NCBI GenBank assembly: GCA_038207745.1
Contig: JBBQZL010000001.1
Coordinates: 1 to 54,519, forward strand
Length of the DNA: 54,519 bases
Reading direction: 5' to 3'
Source of the DNA: JBBQZL01 sp038207745
GTDB lineage: Bacteria; Actinomycetota; Thermoleophilia; Solirubrobacterales; 70-9
Below are positions 40,366-49,370 of the stretch, piece after piece; the stretch's first letter is position 1; the number at the start of each line of letters is the position of its first letter. The notes under the pieces were generated by a model, which had not been told where the DNA came from, searched no databases, and saw nothing but the letters and a program-made list of their open reading frames with translations. The position numbers and the translations under genes were made by a program.

Positions 40366-42225
40366 TCAGGGAGTGGTTGTCGTGCCAGGGGGAATCGGCG
40401 TAGGCGCAATGTACCTGCCGACCACCAGGGTGATCCCGCTGCCGACCGGGACACTCACTCCGGGGGCAACCGACTGCTGGAGAACGAAATTGCGCTCGGT
40501 GATGTCTGAAGTCTCCCGCTCGCTGACGGTGACATTGAGCCCGAGCCCCCTGAGTGCCGTGACCGCATCGGGACGGGCGTTGCCGACCTCGTCGGGAACC
40601 GTAACCTTCGCCTCGCCTGCCGAGACGACCATCGTGACGGTGTCACCACCCTGTGCGCTCTCGCCGGGACCCGGAGATTGCGAGATCACCTCGCCCGCCG
40701 GCTTCGAGCTCTGTGTCGATGTGGAACTGGGAACCAGGCCCCTTGCCCGCAACCTTGCCTCGGCAACGTCGAGCTGGACTCCGATCAGCGCGGGAACATT
40801 GATCGACTTCGGGCCCTTCGAAACCTTCAGGGTCACCGTCTCGCCCCGAGCCAGCGTCGTGCCCGGTTTCGGATCTGTGGTGATCGCGATCCCAGCTCCG
40901 AAAGTGCTCGAGTTCTGGGTCGCGACCGCGACGTTGAAGCCGCGTTGCTCGAGCTTGTCGATCGCCTCTGCCTTTGGCAGCCCGGCCACCTTCGCAACCG
41001 TGCCGTCGCCCGGCCCGGCGCTGACGGTCAGGGTGACCGTCGGCTTCTTGCAGCCGAGGTGAAGGAACGAACATTTCATCTGGTGGGTGCCGGGGGCGGG
41101 ATCCTGCTCGAGGACCGTGTCCCTCACCGCGCTCGACTCGACGTAGCTGGTGTCGAACTCGAAGCCGCTCGAAAGCAATCTCTGGCTGGCCGTTGCGAGC
41201 GTCTGGTTGATCACGTTCGGGACGTCGGTCCTGGTCTCACGGCTGAGCGCATAACCGGCAAAGATCCCGAGCAGGATCGCCGCGATGATCCCGGCGATGA
41301 TCAGGCGTTTCCTGCGCTTGCAAGCGGCCTCGGCAGCATCTGCATCTTCGACCTCGGTCGGCGGCAGAGGCGCGAAGGCGGCGGTATCGGGGCCCGATAG
41401 CGACGGGTCGCGCTGCGCGGCGTCAAGTGCGGCAACAAAGGCCTCGGCACTTGCGTATCGGCGATCCGGGTCCTTCTCCAGGGCTCGCATCACGGCGGCA
41501 TCGAGCGCCGGCGAGACAGCCGGATTGAAGGAGCTCGGACGCTGGGCTGCCTCCGAGACCTGTTTCAGGGCGACGGTTATCGCCGTGTCACCCTCGAATG
41601 GGACCCGGCCGGTAAGGGCCTCATAGAGGATCACGCCGATCGAGTAGAGGTCAGACTTCGCGGTCACGGCAAGGCCCTGGGCCTGCTCGGGCGGAAGGTA
41701 GTGCGCGGTGCCCATCACCGAGCCGGTCTGGGTGATCTCGGAGACTCCGGCCCGGGCAATTCCGAAGTCGGTGACGGTTGCATGACCCTCGACATCGACG
41801 ATCACGTTCGAGGGCTTGAAGTCCCGGTGGATCACCCCGTGCCGGTGGGCATAGGAGGCGGCCTCGAGGACCTGCCGGACGATCGCGCAGGACTCGCCCG
41901 GGGTGAGGCCGAAATCGATCAACTCGCGGAGCGTGTGCCCCGACAGGTACTCCATCGCGATGTAGTAGGTGTCGCCGACCTGACCTCGATCGAAGACCCG
42001 GACGACGTTGGGATGCTGGAGGCTGGCGGCCGCCTCCGCCTCGCGCCGAAACCGGGCCACAAACTCGGCGTCCTGCGCGAATCGCCGATACAGCACCTTG
42101 AGCGCGACGTGGCGGCCCAGGCCCGTGTCCTCCGCCAGCCAGACATCCGCCATCCCACCGGAGCCGATCCGTTTGATCAGCCGGTAACGGTCGTCGACCA
42201 CCTGCTCCGGGACGAGTTCGCTCAT
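40366..42225 (-). CDS. pknB: PASTA-domain Ser/Thr protein kinase (PknB-like)
   Basis: A 619-residue kinase. The glycine loop is GSGGMADVW at 21-29, with Lys43, HRDFKPSN at 133-140, DFG at 153-155 and PPE at about 178-180. A single helix lies at about 307-327. Four PASTA repeats follow, beginning near DVPNVINQ, VAKVAGLP, VPALIGVQ and VPDEVGN, and a Thr/Pro tail ends the protein. PASTA domains bind muropeptides or lipid II in characterised homologues, so it would couple precursor status to growth. An insert with two cysteines (KCSFLHLGCKK) in repeat 1 is unusual. ATG 42225 overlaps the pbpA stop (ATGA). Confidence 0.94.
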   Translation of the reverse strand: MSELVPEQVVDDRYRLIKRIGSGGMADVWLAEDTGLGRHVALKVLYRRFAQDAEFVARFRREAEAAASLQHPNVVRVFDRGQVGDTYYIAMEYLSGHTLRELIDFGLTPGESCAIVRQVLEAASYAHRHGVIHRDFKPSNVIVDVEGHATVTDFGIARAGVSEITQTGSVMGTAHYLPPEQAQGLAVTAKSDLYSIGVILYEALTGRVPFEGDTAITVALKQVSEAAQRPSSFNPAVSPALDAAVMRALEKDPDRRYASAEAFVAALDAAQRDPSLSGPDTAAFAPLPPTEVEDADAAEAACKRRKRLIIAGIIAAILLGIFAGYALSRETRTDVPNVINQTLATASQRLLSSGFEFDTSYVESSAVRDTVLEQDPAPGTHQMKCSFLHLGCKKPTVTLTVSAGPGDGTVAKVAGLPKAEAIDKLEQRGFNVAVATQNSSTFGAGIAITTDPKPGTTLARGETVTLKVSKGPKSINVPALIGVQLDVAEARLRARGLVPSSTSTQSSKPAGEVISQSPGPGESAQGGDTVTMVVSAGEAKVTVPDEVGNARPDAVTALRGLGLNVTVSERETSDITERNFVLQQSVAPGVSVPVGSGITLVVGRYIAPTPIPPGTTTTP

Positions 42226-43670
42226 CCCTCGGCCGCCAGAACGGCCTCCATCACGGACTTCGCAATCGGCGCCGCGATCGTGCCGCCGAAACCATCGGTG
42301 CACTCGACGGTCGCCGCGACCGCGACCTTCGGGTCGTTCGCGGGTGCAAAGCCGATGAACCAGGCCTGGTTCGGGAGACCGTTGCAGGTGCCACTGCCCG
42401 GGACCTCGGCCGTGCCGGTCTTCCCGGCGACGTCGATACCACTCAACGCGGCCGCCGTTCCCGTTCCCTCGTTGACCACGCTCTGCATCATCGTGTTGAG
42501 TTCGGCGGCAGTTTCCGGCTTCATCACCTGCGACTGGGTGGACGGCTCCTGGGAGTTGAGCGTGCGGCCCTCCGGGTCGACGACCTTGTTCCAGATCTGC
42601 GGTTTGATCAGCTTCCCGCCGTTTGCGACCGCCGACGCCACCTCCGCCATCTGGATCGGGGTGACGCGAAGGCGCTCCTGCCCGATCGCGACACGACCGA
42701 TGTCGATCGGGTCGTCTGGTCCGACCCGCTTTGCCCCGTCGTAGACACCGCTGATCAGCTTCTCGTCCTCGGGAAGATCGACCTGTGGCTTCTGGTTGAA
42801 GCCGAAGCGATCCATGTACTCGAACATCGTTTCCTTGCCAAGCTTCTCGCCGACCTGGGCGAAGACGGTGTTGACCGAATTGGTCAGGGCGGTGGTCAGC
42901 GAGATGTCGCCGTACGAGGCGCCGCCGTCATTTGACAGGGGGATGCCCTCGATGTCGATCGGCGAGGCTCCGTTGATGATCGAGTCCGGCGTGAGGGCAC
43001 CGGTGTCGAGCGCCGCGGCGGTGGTCACGACCTTCATCGTCGAGCCCGGTGGATACCCGGCCTGGACCGAGCGGTCGAGGAGCGGTGACGCGGGATCCTT
43101 GTTGAGCAGCGCAAAGTCCTCTGGAACGGTGTTCGGGTCATAGGGAGGGACGCTGACCATGGCGCGGATCCTGCCGGTGCTCGGTTCGATCGCAACCACC
43201 GAGCCCGCCCTCCCTGCCAGACCGTCGAATGCCGCCGTCTGGGCCGAGGGATAGATGTTGGTGTAGACGTTGTCGCCCTGCTTGCGGCGGCCGCGGATCT
43301 GATCGAGAATCGAGGTGAACTCGGAGGTTTGACCGGTCAGCTCCTCGTCGTGGAACTTCTCGAACTGGCTCTGGCCCTTGTCCGTGAAGCTGTACCCGAT
43401 CGGGTGGCCGAATTGATCTCCCGTCGGGTAGCGGCGGACGTAGTAGCGGCTCGTCCCCTTGCCCCTCCCGACCGATTTGGCGATCACGGTCCCGTCCGCG
43501 GCAAAGATCGTCCCGCGTTTGATCTGCTGTGCCTCGAGCAGGGTGCGTCGGTTGACCCGCTCTGCCTTGAGGGATTCGGAGTCGAAAACCGACCAGTACG
43601 AAGTGAAGCCGATCAGCAGCCCGAAGAGGACGACGATGAAGGCGAAGAGCTTGATGATCTGGGAGTTCAC
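42222..43670 (-). CDS. pbpA: Class B penicillin-binding protein (PbpA-like transpeptidase)
   Basis: A 482-residue bitopic transpeptidase. One N-terminal helix (about residues 7-24) is followed by a short dimerisation-type region and the transpeptidase domain with SxxK (S210-T-M-K213), SxN (S265-V-N267) and KTG (K417-T-G). The small N-terminal module matches PbpA/PBP2-type rather than FtsI with extra domains. It overlaps pknB and rodA by four bases each. It pairs with the RodA-like polymerase to form a wall synthase. Confidence 0.94.
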   Translation of the reverse strand: MNSQIIKLFAFIVVLFGLLIGFTSYWSVFDSESLKAERVNRRTLLEAQQIKRGTIFAADGTVIAKSVGRGKGTSRYYVRRYPTGDQFGHPIGYSFTDKGQSQFEKFHDEELTGQTSEFTSILDQIRGRRKQGDNVYTNIYPSAQTAAFDGLAGRAGSVVAIEPSTGRIRAMVSVPPYDPNTVPEDFALLNKDPASPLLDRSVQAGYPPGSTMKVVTTAAALDTGALTPDSIINGASPIDIEGIPLSNDGGASYGDISLTTALTNSVNTVFAQVGEKLGKETMFEYMDRFGFNQKPQVDLPEDEKLISGVYDGAKRVGPDDPIDIGRVAIGQERLRVTPIQMAEVASAVANGGKLIKPQIWNKVVDPEGRTLNSQEPSTQSQVMKPETAAELNTMMQSVVNEGTGTAAALSGIDVAGKTGTAEVPGSGTCNGLPNQAWFIGFAPANDPKVAVAATVECTDGFGGTIAAPIAKSVMEAVLAAEG

Positions 43671-44983
43671 AGCAGGCTCCCCTCCTGCCGCTCCCGCGCC
43701 TCGCGCCGGGCGCGATCGGAGATCAGCAGCAGCAGTGCGAGCAGCACGAAGTTGGCGAGGATCGAACTGCCGCCGTAGCTGACGAAGGGCAGGGTCACCC
43801 CGGTCAGGGGGATCACCCTGGTCACCCCCCCGATGATCACGAAGGCCTGGATCGCGAAGACCGCGGTCAGCCCGGTTGCGAGGAGCTTCGAGAATCCATC
43901 ATTGGCGAGCAGTGCGACCTTGAAGCCCCTGGCTGCGAAGAGCAGGTAGACGATTACGATCCCGGTCGCTCCGAAGAGCCCGATCTCGTTGACGATCAGC
44001 GCATAGATCGTGTCGGTCTGCGCCGCCGGAAGCAGGGCATTGTTGGTGCCCGGAATTGTGATCAGCGCCTGGCCGAACCCCCTTCCGAACAGTCCGCCGT
44101 CCGCCTGGGCAAAGATCGACTGAAGGATCTGGTAGCCGGTCCCGGTCGCGTCCTGGTAGGGATTGAGCCAGGTCTCGACGCGGTCGTGGACATGCGGGAC
44201 GGTCTGCGTGATGAAGAGGGCGCCGGCGAAGAACATAGCCATTCCGATGACGACGAATGAGAACCGGCCCGTGGCGACGTAGAGGAGGGCGAGGAACGCC
44301 GCGAAGAACATCAGCGAACTTCCCAGATCGCGGATGAATACGAGCATGAACATCGAGGCTCCCCAGACGACGAGAAGCGGCCCGAGATGTTTGAGCGGTG
44401 GCAGGGTCACGCCAAGGACCCGGCGGGCGCCGACGATCAGGACCTCGCGGTGCTCCCGCAGATAGCTGGCAAGAAAGATGACGATGCAGATCTTCGAGAA
44501 CTCGGCGGGCTGGAAGGCGAATGGGCCGATCTTGATGCTCGGGTACGCGCCGTTCTGCTGCAGGCCGAGCCCGGGAACCCTCGGGACGAGCAGGAGGATC
44601 AGGCCGATGGCGGCGATTGTGTACCGGTAGCGCTCGAGGACGTCGTAATCGCGGAAGAACTGGATCGTCAGCGCAAAGAGGAGGAGCCCGAAGACGAACC
44701 AGTTCGCCTGGTCACGCGCCAGGTCCGGGTCGATCCTGTAGATCATCACCAGCCCGATCGCGGTCAACAGTGCCGCGAGCGGGAAGAGGAACGGGTCGGC
44801 GTTGGGCAGCCGGATCCGCAGGTAGATGTGGGCGGCGACGCAGATCGCGAGGAAGTAGGCGCCGTAGATCAGGCTCAGGTCATCGAGCTTCGGGCCCTCC
44901 TGGGCGAAGACCGCCGTGAAGCCCGCGGTCAGCAGAATCGCCACCGGCAGCAGCGCCACCAACTCGCGATTGCGGGCGCTCAC
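43667..44983 (-). CDS. rodA: SEDS peptidoglycan glycosyltransferase (RodA/FtsW)
   Basis: A 438-residue polytopic SEDS protein with about 10-12 helices. Signatures are the conserved IKIGPFAFQPAEFSKI, RDLGSSLMFFAAFLALLY, YQILQSIFAQADGGLFGRGFGQ and, near the C-terminus, GVTLPFVSYGGSSILANF. It polymerises lipid II. The GTG start overlaps the pstP stop (GTGA), and the 3' end overlaps pbpA. Cluster context argues for RodA-like elongation function, though FtsW cannot be excluded by motifs alone. Confidence 0.93.
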   Translation of the reverse strand: MSARNRELVALLPVAILLTAGFTAVFAQEGPKLDDLSLIYGAYFLAICVAAHIYLRIRLPNADPFLFPLAALLTAIGLVMIYRIDPDLARDQANWFVFGLLLFALTIQFFRDYDVLERYRYTIAAIGLILLLVPRVPGLGLQQNGAYPSIKIGPFAFQPAEFSKICIVIFLASYLREHREVLIVGARRVLGVTLPPLKHLGPLLVVWGASMFMLVFIRDLGSSLMFFAAFLALLYVATGRFSFVVIGMAMFFAGALFITQTVPHVHDRVETWLNPYQDATGTGYQILQSIFAQADGGLFGRGFGQALITIPGTNNALLPAAQTDTIYALIVNEIGLFGATGIVIVYLLFAARGFKVALLANDGFSKLLATGLTAVFAIQAFVIIGGVTRVIPLTGVTLPFVSYGGSSILANFVLLALLLLISDRARREARERQEGSLL

Positions 44984-46296
44984 GGAGTTGAGCCGCCCGC
45001 TGACCCGGTGTTCCCCTGCTTGCCCGGCTGCTTCGCCGGCTTCTGATTGTTCTTCCTGTTGCCCTTCTCCTTCTGCTGCTGTTTCTTCTGCTTGAGACGC
45101 TTCCTGGCCTCTGCAGCGCGGACCGTATCCTCGATCCTCGCGATCAGGGAGGTGGCGTCATCCTCGGAGCGAAGCTCGTGGTCGGTCACCTGGGATTGAT
45201 CCTTGGACCCGAGCTCCGAGGTTTGGATCGGCGCCGTATAACGCTCGGAGTAGAGGCTGATGCCGAGCGGCAGGTCATAGGGGAGGCCGCGGTAGAGCGA
45301 GACCCGGCCGCCGGAATCGGTGCCGAGGAACCAGACCTGCCGATTGCCCCACCAGGCGCCGAAGCCGACCAGACCGATCACCGCAAGCACGATCAGGGTC
45401 TTTGCGACGCGACGGGCCCGGCGATGCTTCTGGCTCTCGGCGCGCTCGCGGCTCCGGGCTGCCGCGACGCGACGGAGGCGCTCTGGCTCGGCCTCCTCGA
45501 CGCCGGACCTGGTGATCACGGTCGGCTGCTCGCCCGTGGGCGCAACGACGCCGGCAGCGGGGATCAACGGCGCGTTCACGTCATCGACCCGGAAGGCGAG
45601 TGCCGTGATGTTGTCGCGCCCACCGGCGTTGTTCGCCGCATTGATGAGTTCCCTGACCGCCCCATCGAGGGTGGCGGCGCCGATCATGATCTTGGCGATC
45701 TTGTCGTCGCCCAGCATCGTCGTCAGACCATCGGAACAGAGCAGGAAGATGTCGCCCGCGATCGCCGGGACCGTCTGGACATCGACCTCGACATGAGGCT
45801 CGGGCCCAAGTGCCCTGGTGATGATCGAGCGCTGCGGGTGGTCATGTGCCTGGGCCTCGGTGATCTGACCCTTGCGGCGCATCTCCTCAACCAGCGAGTG
45901 ATCGCGGGTCAGTTGCTCGAACTTGAGACCACGCAGGCGGTATGCGCGGCTGTCCCCGACGTGCCCGATACTAACTTCCTCTTCCCCACCGTTGATGATC
46001 GCCGCAGTGATCGTCGTTCCCATTCCGGCACGATCCGGATCCTCCCGGGCAAGCTCGTGGATGCTCTGGTTTGCCTCCTGGATCAGCTCACGGAGGACCT
46101 CCTCGTGGGGTCGGCCCTCGGGCAGGTCCCGGTCGAAGGTTCGGGCCGCTGCCTCCGAGGCAACCTCGCCGGCCTTCGCACCGCCCATCCCGTCGGCTAC
46201 GACGAAGGTCGGAGCCCGGAAGAAGTAGGCGTCTTCGTTCGCGGTTCTCTGCCGACCGACATCGGTGCGACACGCTTGTTCGGCTGCTCTCAGCAA
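44980..46296 (-). CDS. pstP: PP2C-type Ser/Thr phosphatase with membrane anchor (PstP)
   Basis: A 438-residue protein. The cytoplasmic PPM domain spans about residues 1-240 with TANEDAYF, VVADGMGGAKAGEVAS, GMGTTITAAI, IGHVGDSRAYRL, LLCSDGLTTML and GGRDNITALAF, so all metal-binding aspartates are present. A basic linker, one helix near residue 300 (LIVLAVIGLVGFGAWWG) and an outer segment follow. The end is a Lys/Gln/Asn-rich tail (KKQQQKEKGNRKNNQK), which may lie along the wall. The start is a TTG four bases after fhaB. It would reverse phosphorylation by the operon's kinases. Confidence 0.93.
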   Translation of the reverse strand: MLRAAEQACRTDVGRQRTANEDAYFFRAPTFVVADGMGGAKAGEVASEAAARTFDRDLPEGRPHEEVLRELIQEANQSIHELAREDPDRAGMGTTITAAIINGGEEEVSIGHVGDSRAYRLRGLKFEQLTRDHSLVEEMRRKGQITEAQAHDHPQRSIITRALGPEPHVEVDVQTVPAIAGDIFLLCSDGLTTMLGDDKIAKIMIGAATLDGAVRELINAANNAGGRDNITALAFRVDDVNAPLIPAAGVVAPTGEQPTVITRSGVEEAEPERLRRVAAARSRERAESQKHRRARRVAKTLIVLAVIGLVGFGAWWGNRQVWFLGTDSGGRVSLYRGLPYDLPLGISLYSERYTAPIQTSELGSKDQSQVTDHELRSEDDATSLIARIEDTVRAAEARKRLKQKKQQQKEKGNRKNNQKPAKQPGKQGNTGSAGGSTP

Positions 46297-46300
46297 GGCG

Positions 46301-46774
46301 TCACCCGAGGTCGAACCTGAACTCGGTATCGCCGATCCGGATCAGATCGCCGTTGATCAACTCCGCCTCGCCATTCAGCGGCGAGTCGTTGAGAAGCGTG
46401 CCGTTTGTCGACTGCATGTCCTCGACATAGTGCCTGCCGCTCGACTCGAAGACCCTTGCGTGTATCCCGGAGGCGTAGCGATCCTCGATCCGCACGTCGG
46501 CATCGGCCGATCGGCCGATCGAAAGCCCGCCGAACATGTCCAGCCGATCGCCCGGCCGGAGGCCGCCACCACGCTCGACCACCAGCCATGCGTCGGTGCC
46601 GACCGCGGGTCCTTCGTCGAAGCGCGGCTGTGCGTGCATGCCCGTCGCGTTGGAGGTGGGGATCGTGGTTCCCCGGAGGTCCTTGAGCGCGCTTCGCGCG
46701 ATCCAGAGAAGGAACAGATACAGGATGGCGATGAAGCCGAATTTGAGTGCTACTGAGAGCGGCTCGTAATCCAC
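46301..46774 (-). CDS. fhaB: Membrane-anchored FHA-domain protein (FhaB/FipA-like)
   Basis: A 157-residue protein with an N-terminal helix (LKFGFIAILYLFLLWIARSAL), a short linker with a TTIPT stretch, and a C-terminal FHA domain: SIGRSADADVRIEDRYASGIHARVF and STNGTLLN. FHA domains bind phosphothreonine and recruit kinase substrates. The start is a GTG; the gene lies nine bases after fhaA and four before pstP. Thr-rich linker sites are possible targets for the cluster kinases. Confidence 0.92.
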   Translation of the reverse strand: MDYEPLSVALKFGFIAILYLFLLWIARSALKDLRGTTIPTSNATGMHAQPRFDEGPAVGTDAWLVVERGGGLRPGDRLDMFGGLSIGRSADADVRIEDRYASGIHARVFESSGRHYVEDMQSTNGTLLNDSPLNGEAELINGDLIRIGDTEFRFDLG

Positions 46775-46783
46775 AGTGGAGGC

Positions 46784-47563
46784 CTATCGCTCGATGTCGA
46801 ACTGGAGCGTCTCGGTACCGATCGTGATTCTGTCGCCGGGGCGCAGGCGCGCGGAGGCCGCGCGGCGTCCGTTGATCTTGATTCCGTTGGTCGAACCGAG
46901 GTCGACCACCTCCCAGTCGCCGTTCCCTGTCCGTCGCAGCTCCGCATGCCTCCTGGAGACGTTCGGGTCCCTCAGGACGCATTCGCAGTCCTTTGAACGA
47001 CCGATTGTCGCGACCGGCCCGTCGAGGACGTAGCGGCGACCCTCGATCGCGACGATCGCACGGGTGCTGACCACCGGCGGCGCTGCCGTGCCGGCGCCCG
47101 CCATGGCAGCGCCGGGACCCGGGTCACTGACAGTCGAATAGATCATCGTCTGGCCCTCCTCTCCCTGGCGCGGCCTCTCGCCTTCATGGGCCGGCGGCTT
47201 GACCAGACGGGTCTGGATTCCGAACTCGCCGAGACGAAGGCGTTCGTCGGTGGCGAACTTGACCGCCGGCCGGGTCAGCAGGTCGTAGTTGCGGCGACGG
47301 GCATGCTCGAGCAGATATCCCGATAGTTCCTGCTCCAGGGACCGCTCGTAACCCTCGAGCTTCGTGCGGTCCTGTTCGGAGAGATGCACCGTGTACTCGT
47401 TGGGAACATAGACCCGGCTGACCGAGGCGGTCTTGTGGGAATCCATCTCCTTGGAGAGCTTTCGCGCAAGTTCGACCGGCTGGACCTCAGAGCTGAAGGC
47501 GCGGCTGAATACTCCTTCAACCAGGCCTTCGATCCGGGCTTCGAGGTTTCGGAGAACGCTCAT
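46784..47563 (-). CDS. fhaA: FHA-domain protein with DUF3662 (FhaA)
   Basis: A 259-residue protein. An N-terminal DUF3662 domain (MSVLRNLEARIEGLVEGVF, then VQPVELARKLSKEM) is followed by a disordered linker from about residue 125 to 165 and a C-terminal FHA domain with IGRSKDCECVLRDPNVSRRHAEL and STNGIKING. In mycobacteria FhaA binds phosphorylated wall-synthesis partners such as MviN. It has no good Shine-Dalgarno; its ATG overlaps the stop of a nine-codon ORF that does, suggesting translational coupling. Confidence 0.93.
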   Translation of the reverse strand: MSVLRNLEARIEGLVEGVFSRAFSSEVQPVELARKLSKEMDSHKTASVSRVYVPNEYTVHLSEQDRTKLEGYERSLEQELSGYLLEHARRRNYDLLTRPAVKFATDERLRLGEFGIQTRLVKPPAHEGERPRQGEEGQTMIYSTVSDPGPGAAMAGAGTAAPPVVSTRAIVAIEGRRYVLDGPVATIGRSKDCECVLRDPNVSRRHAELRRTGNGDWEVVDLGSTNGIKINGRRAASARLRPGDRITIGTETLQFDIER

Positions 47564-47589
47564 AGGTCAGTTTTCGGCGCTTCGCTCAT
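47560..47589 (-). CDS. Nine-codon leader ORF overlapping fhaA
   Basis: Encodes MSEAPKTDL. AAGGA lies seven bases before its ATG, while the fhaA ATG has none, and its TGA overlaps that ATG (ATGA). The likely role is to deliver ribosomes to fhaA rather than to make a functional peptide. It lies in a different frame from fhaA. Confidence 0.4.
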   Translation of the reverse strand: MSEAPKTDL

Positions 47590-47606
47590 GGAAGTGTCCT
47601 TGCGTT

Positions 47607-47625
47607 CCGGGAGGGAAGTTCCCGG
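47607..47625 (-). terminator. Hairpin between the polytopic kinase and fhaA
   Basis: CCGGGA (47607-47612) and TCCCGG (47620-47625) form a six-base perfect stem with a seven-base loop in the 84-bp gap. There is no U-run, so it is more likely an attenuator or mRNA processing/stability element than a full stop. Confidence 0.35.
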
Positions 47626-47647
47626 TTCAATCCTACGGAAGAGCCGT

Positions 47648-49207
47648 TCAACGCCCGCCGCCGACGCCCGTTGCGGGTTGGTTGGCGAGCGAACCGCGAT
47701 CCGCTGTACCGGTGTCCTCACGGTTGCCGGGCAATCTGCTGCGCAGTGGCACGAGCAACAATCCGACCAGCGAGGCGATGCCGGCCCAGATCGCCGCACC
47801 GAGCAGAAATCTCGGATCGGTCAGCAGCGGAATGACCAGGTCACCCAGAGCGTCGAGCGGTGATCGCTGCCATCCGGAGGCGATCGCGGCTGGGCCACCG
47901 GGCATCCAGGAATTGCCGGACACAACCTCCCCCACGACGACCCAGGAGTAGCCGGTCAGGGCGATCAGAACCCGATCCCGCCAGGTCCCGGCCAGGGCGG
48001 CGATGAATGGAAACAGGGGCGCCGCTCCGATCGGGCCGAGGATTGGTGCGAGCAGGAGAGAGGCAAGTGCACCGCCTCGTCCCTGGAGGAGAAGGGCGCA
48101 CGGCAGGGTCAGCAGGACCACCACCAGTGCGGCGCCTCCCATCTCGCCGCCGAGCGCGAGCCAGAGGGTGACCCCGATCGCGCCGGTCAGAAATCCGAGT
48201 CTCGGCAGGATCACCCCGAGCAAACCGGCCGCAAGGGCGAAGGCGAGCCCCCAGATCGGCCCGCCCCCATTGATCGTCAGCATCGGCACCGCGGTCATCA
48301 CCGCGAGAGTGCAGCCGACAAGGAGGTCGGAGGTCGCAGCGCCACCCTCGGGTCGCAACCCGGTCAAACCGAGGCCGTGGCGGTCGAAGCCGTCATCTCT
48401 CTCGGCGATCAGGGGGATTGACCGCTCGATCACCGTCCCGAGCTCTTCCAGTGTGGGCCGATCCGCGGGTTGGCGGACCAGGCACGCGTCAATCGTCTCG
48501 GTCAACTCCGCCGGCAGGGATCGCCTCACCCGCCCCAGATCCGGGACACTGCGCCCGATTGCACGAACCGTTGCAGCCGGGCTGTCGCGGACATTCGGGT
48601 TGGACCCGGTCCAGCATTCGTAGAGAGTCAGGGCGAGCGAGTAGACGTCGGCTTCCGGGCCGGCCGCCCGGCCCTCGGACTGCTCCGGCGACATGTAGGC
48701 CAGCGTTCCGAGCACGTCTCCCGGTGAGGTGAGGGTGACCCCATCGGTGAGGCGCGCGATGCCGAAGTCCATCAGCTTTGTCACCGAATCACCGTCGGAG
48801 ATCAGAACATTCTGCGGCTTGATGTCACGGTGGATGACACCACGTGAGTGGGCGTAGTCGAGTGCCTCGCAGAGGTCGGCCCCGATCTCGGCGACCTCGA
48901 GATCGCTCATCTCGCCGCCCAGAACCTCGGCCTTGAGCGTGGGGCCGTCGATCAGCTCGGAGACCAGGTAGGCGGTGCCGTTCTCCTCTCCGAACTCATA
49001 GAGCGTGACGATGCCCGGATGATTGAGGCGGGCTGCGGCCTGTGCCTCGCGGGTGACCCGGTCGCCCGGGCTGTCGCCGGTCTCGATCGCCTTCAGCGCC
49101 ACCTCGCGTTCGAGACGCTCGTCCCATGCGCAGTAGACCGTGCCGAACCCGCCGGCACCAATTCGCCGGTCGACGCGGAATCTGTCCAGGATCAGTGAGC
49201 CCACCAC
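47648..49207 (-). CDS. Ser/Thr protein kinase with polytopic membrane C-terminus
   Basis: A 519-residue protein and first gene of the cell-wall operon. The kinase domain, about residues 8-265, is complete: GAGGFGTVY, Lys39, HRDIKPQN at 126-133, DFG at 147-149 and SPE at 173-175. Instead of one helix and a sensor domain, the rest consists of about six to eight hydrophobic segments (from about residue 293 on, for example LLVGCTLAVMTAVPML and LAFALAAGLLGVILPRLGFL). It ends in a short polar tail. Position relative to fhaA resembles no classical pknA. GGAGGAG precedes the GTG start. The membrane part may sense the bilayer or a lipid. Confidence 0.9.
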   Translation of the reverse strand: MVGSLILDRFRVDRRIGAGGFGTVYCAWDERLEREVALKAIETGDSPGDRVTREAQAAARLNHPGIVTLYEFGEENGTAYLVSELIDGPTLKAEVLGGEMSDLEVAEIGADLCEALDYAHSRGVIHRDIKPQNVLISDGDSVTKLMDFGIARLTDGVTLTSPGDVLGTLAYMSPEQSEGRAAGPEADVYSLALTLYECWTGSNPNVRDSPAATVRAIGRSVPDLGRVRRSLPAELTETIDACLVRQPADRPTLEELGTVIERSIPLIAERDDGFDRHGLGLTGLRPEGGAATSDLLVGCTLAVMTAVPMLTINGGGPIWGLAFALAAGLLGVILPRLGFLTGAIGVTLWLALGGEMGGAALVVVLLTLPCALLLQGRGGALASLLLAPILGPIGAAPLFPFIAALAGTWRDRVLIALTGYSWVVVGEVVSGNSWMPGGPAAIASGWQRSPLDALGDLVIPLLTDPRFLLGAAIWAGIASLVGLLLVPLRSRLPGNREDTGTADRGSLANQPATGVGGGR

Positions 49208-49306
49208 AACTCCTCCGGGTTCGGCAGTTCGGGCCGCAACCCTGCTGCCGTAGACCCCTGATCAAGGCCGGCGGGAGCCTCTTGCACGCAATGTCCCCTG
49301 CAGGAC

Positions 49307-49337
49307 TTGACCGCGACAGGGTGTGAGTGTTCATACT
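49307..49337 (+). promoter_or_regulatory. Promoter of the CARDB-protein gene
   Basis: TTGACC (49307-49312) and CATACT (49332-49337) are spaced 19 bp apart. Transcription from here would start near 49344, which supports the TTG at 49371 over a GTG at 49323 lying inside the promoter. The divergent kinase operon starts at 49207; I could not find a convincing promoter for it in the gap. Confidence 0.45.
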
Positions 49338-49370
49338 TCCCCTCGGCACAAATACGCATGGAGACTCACT

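Noticed and set aside
47590..47799. Extended leftward frame ending at fhaA
   Set aside because: It overlaps the polytopic kinase C-terminus in another frame and reads as noise; only the last nine codons with their own ribosome site were kept as a leader ORF.
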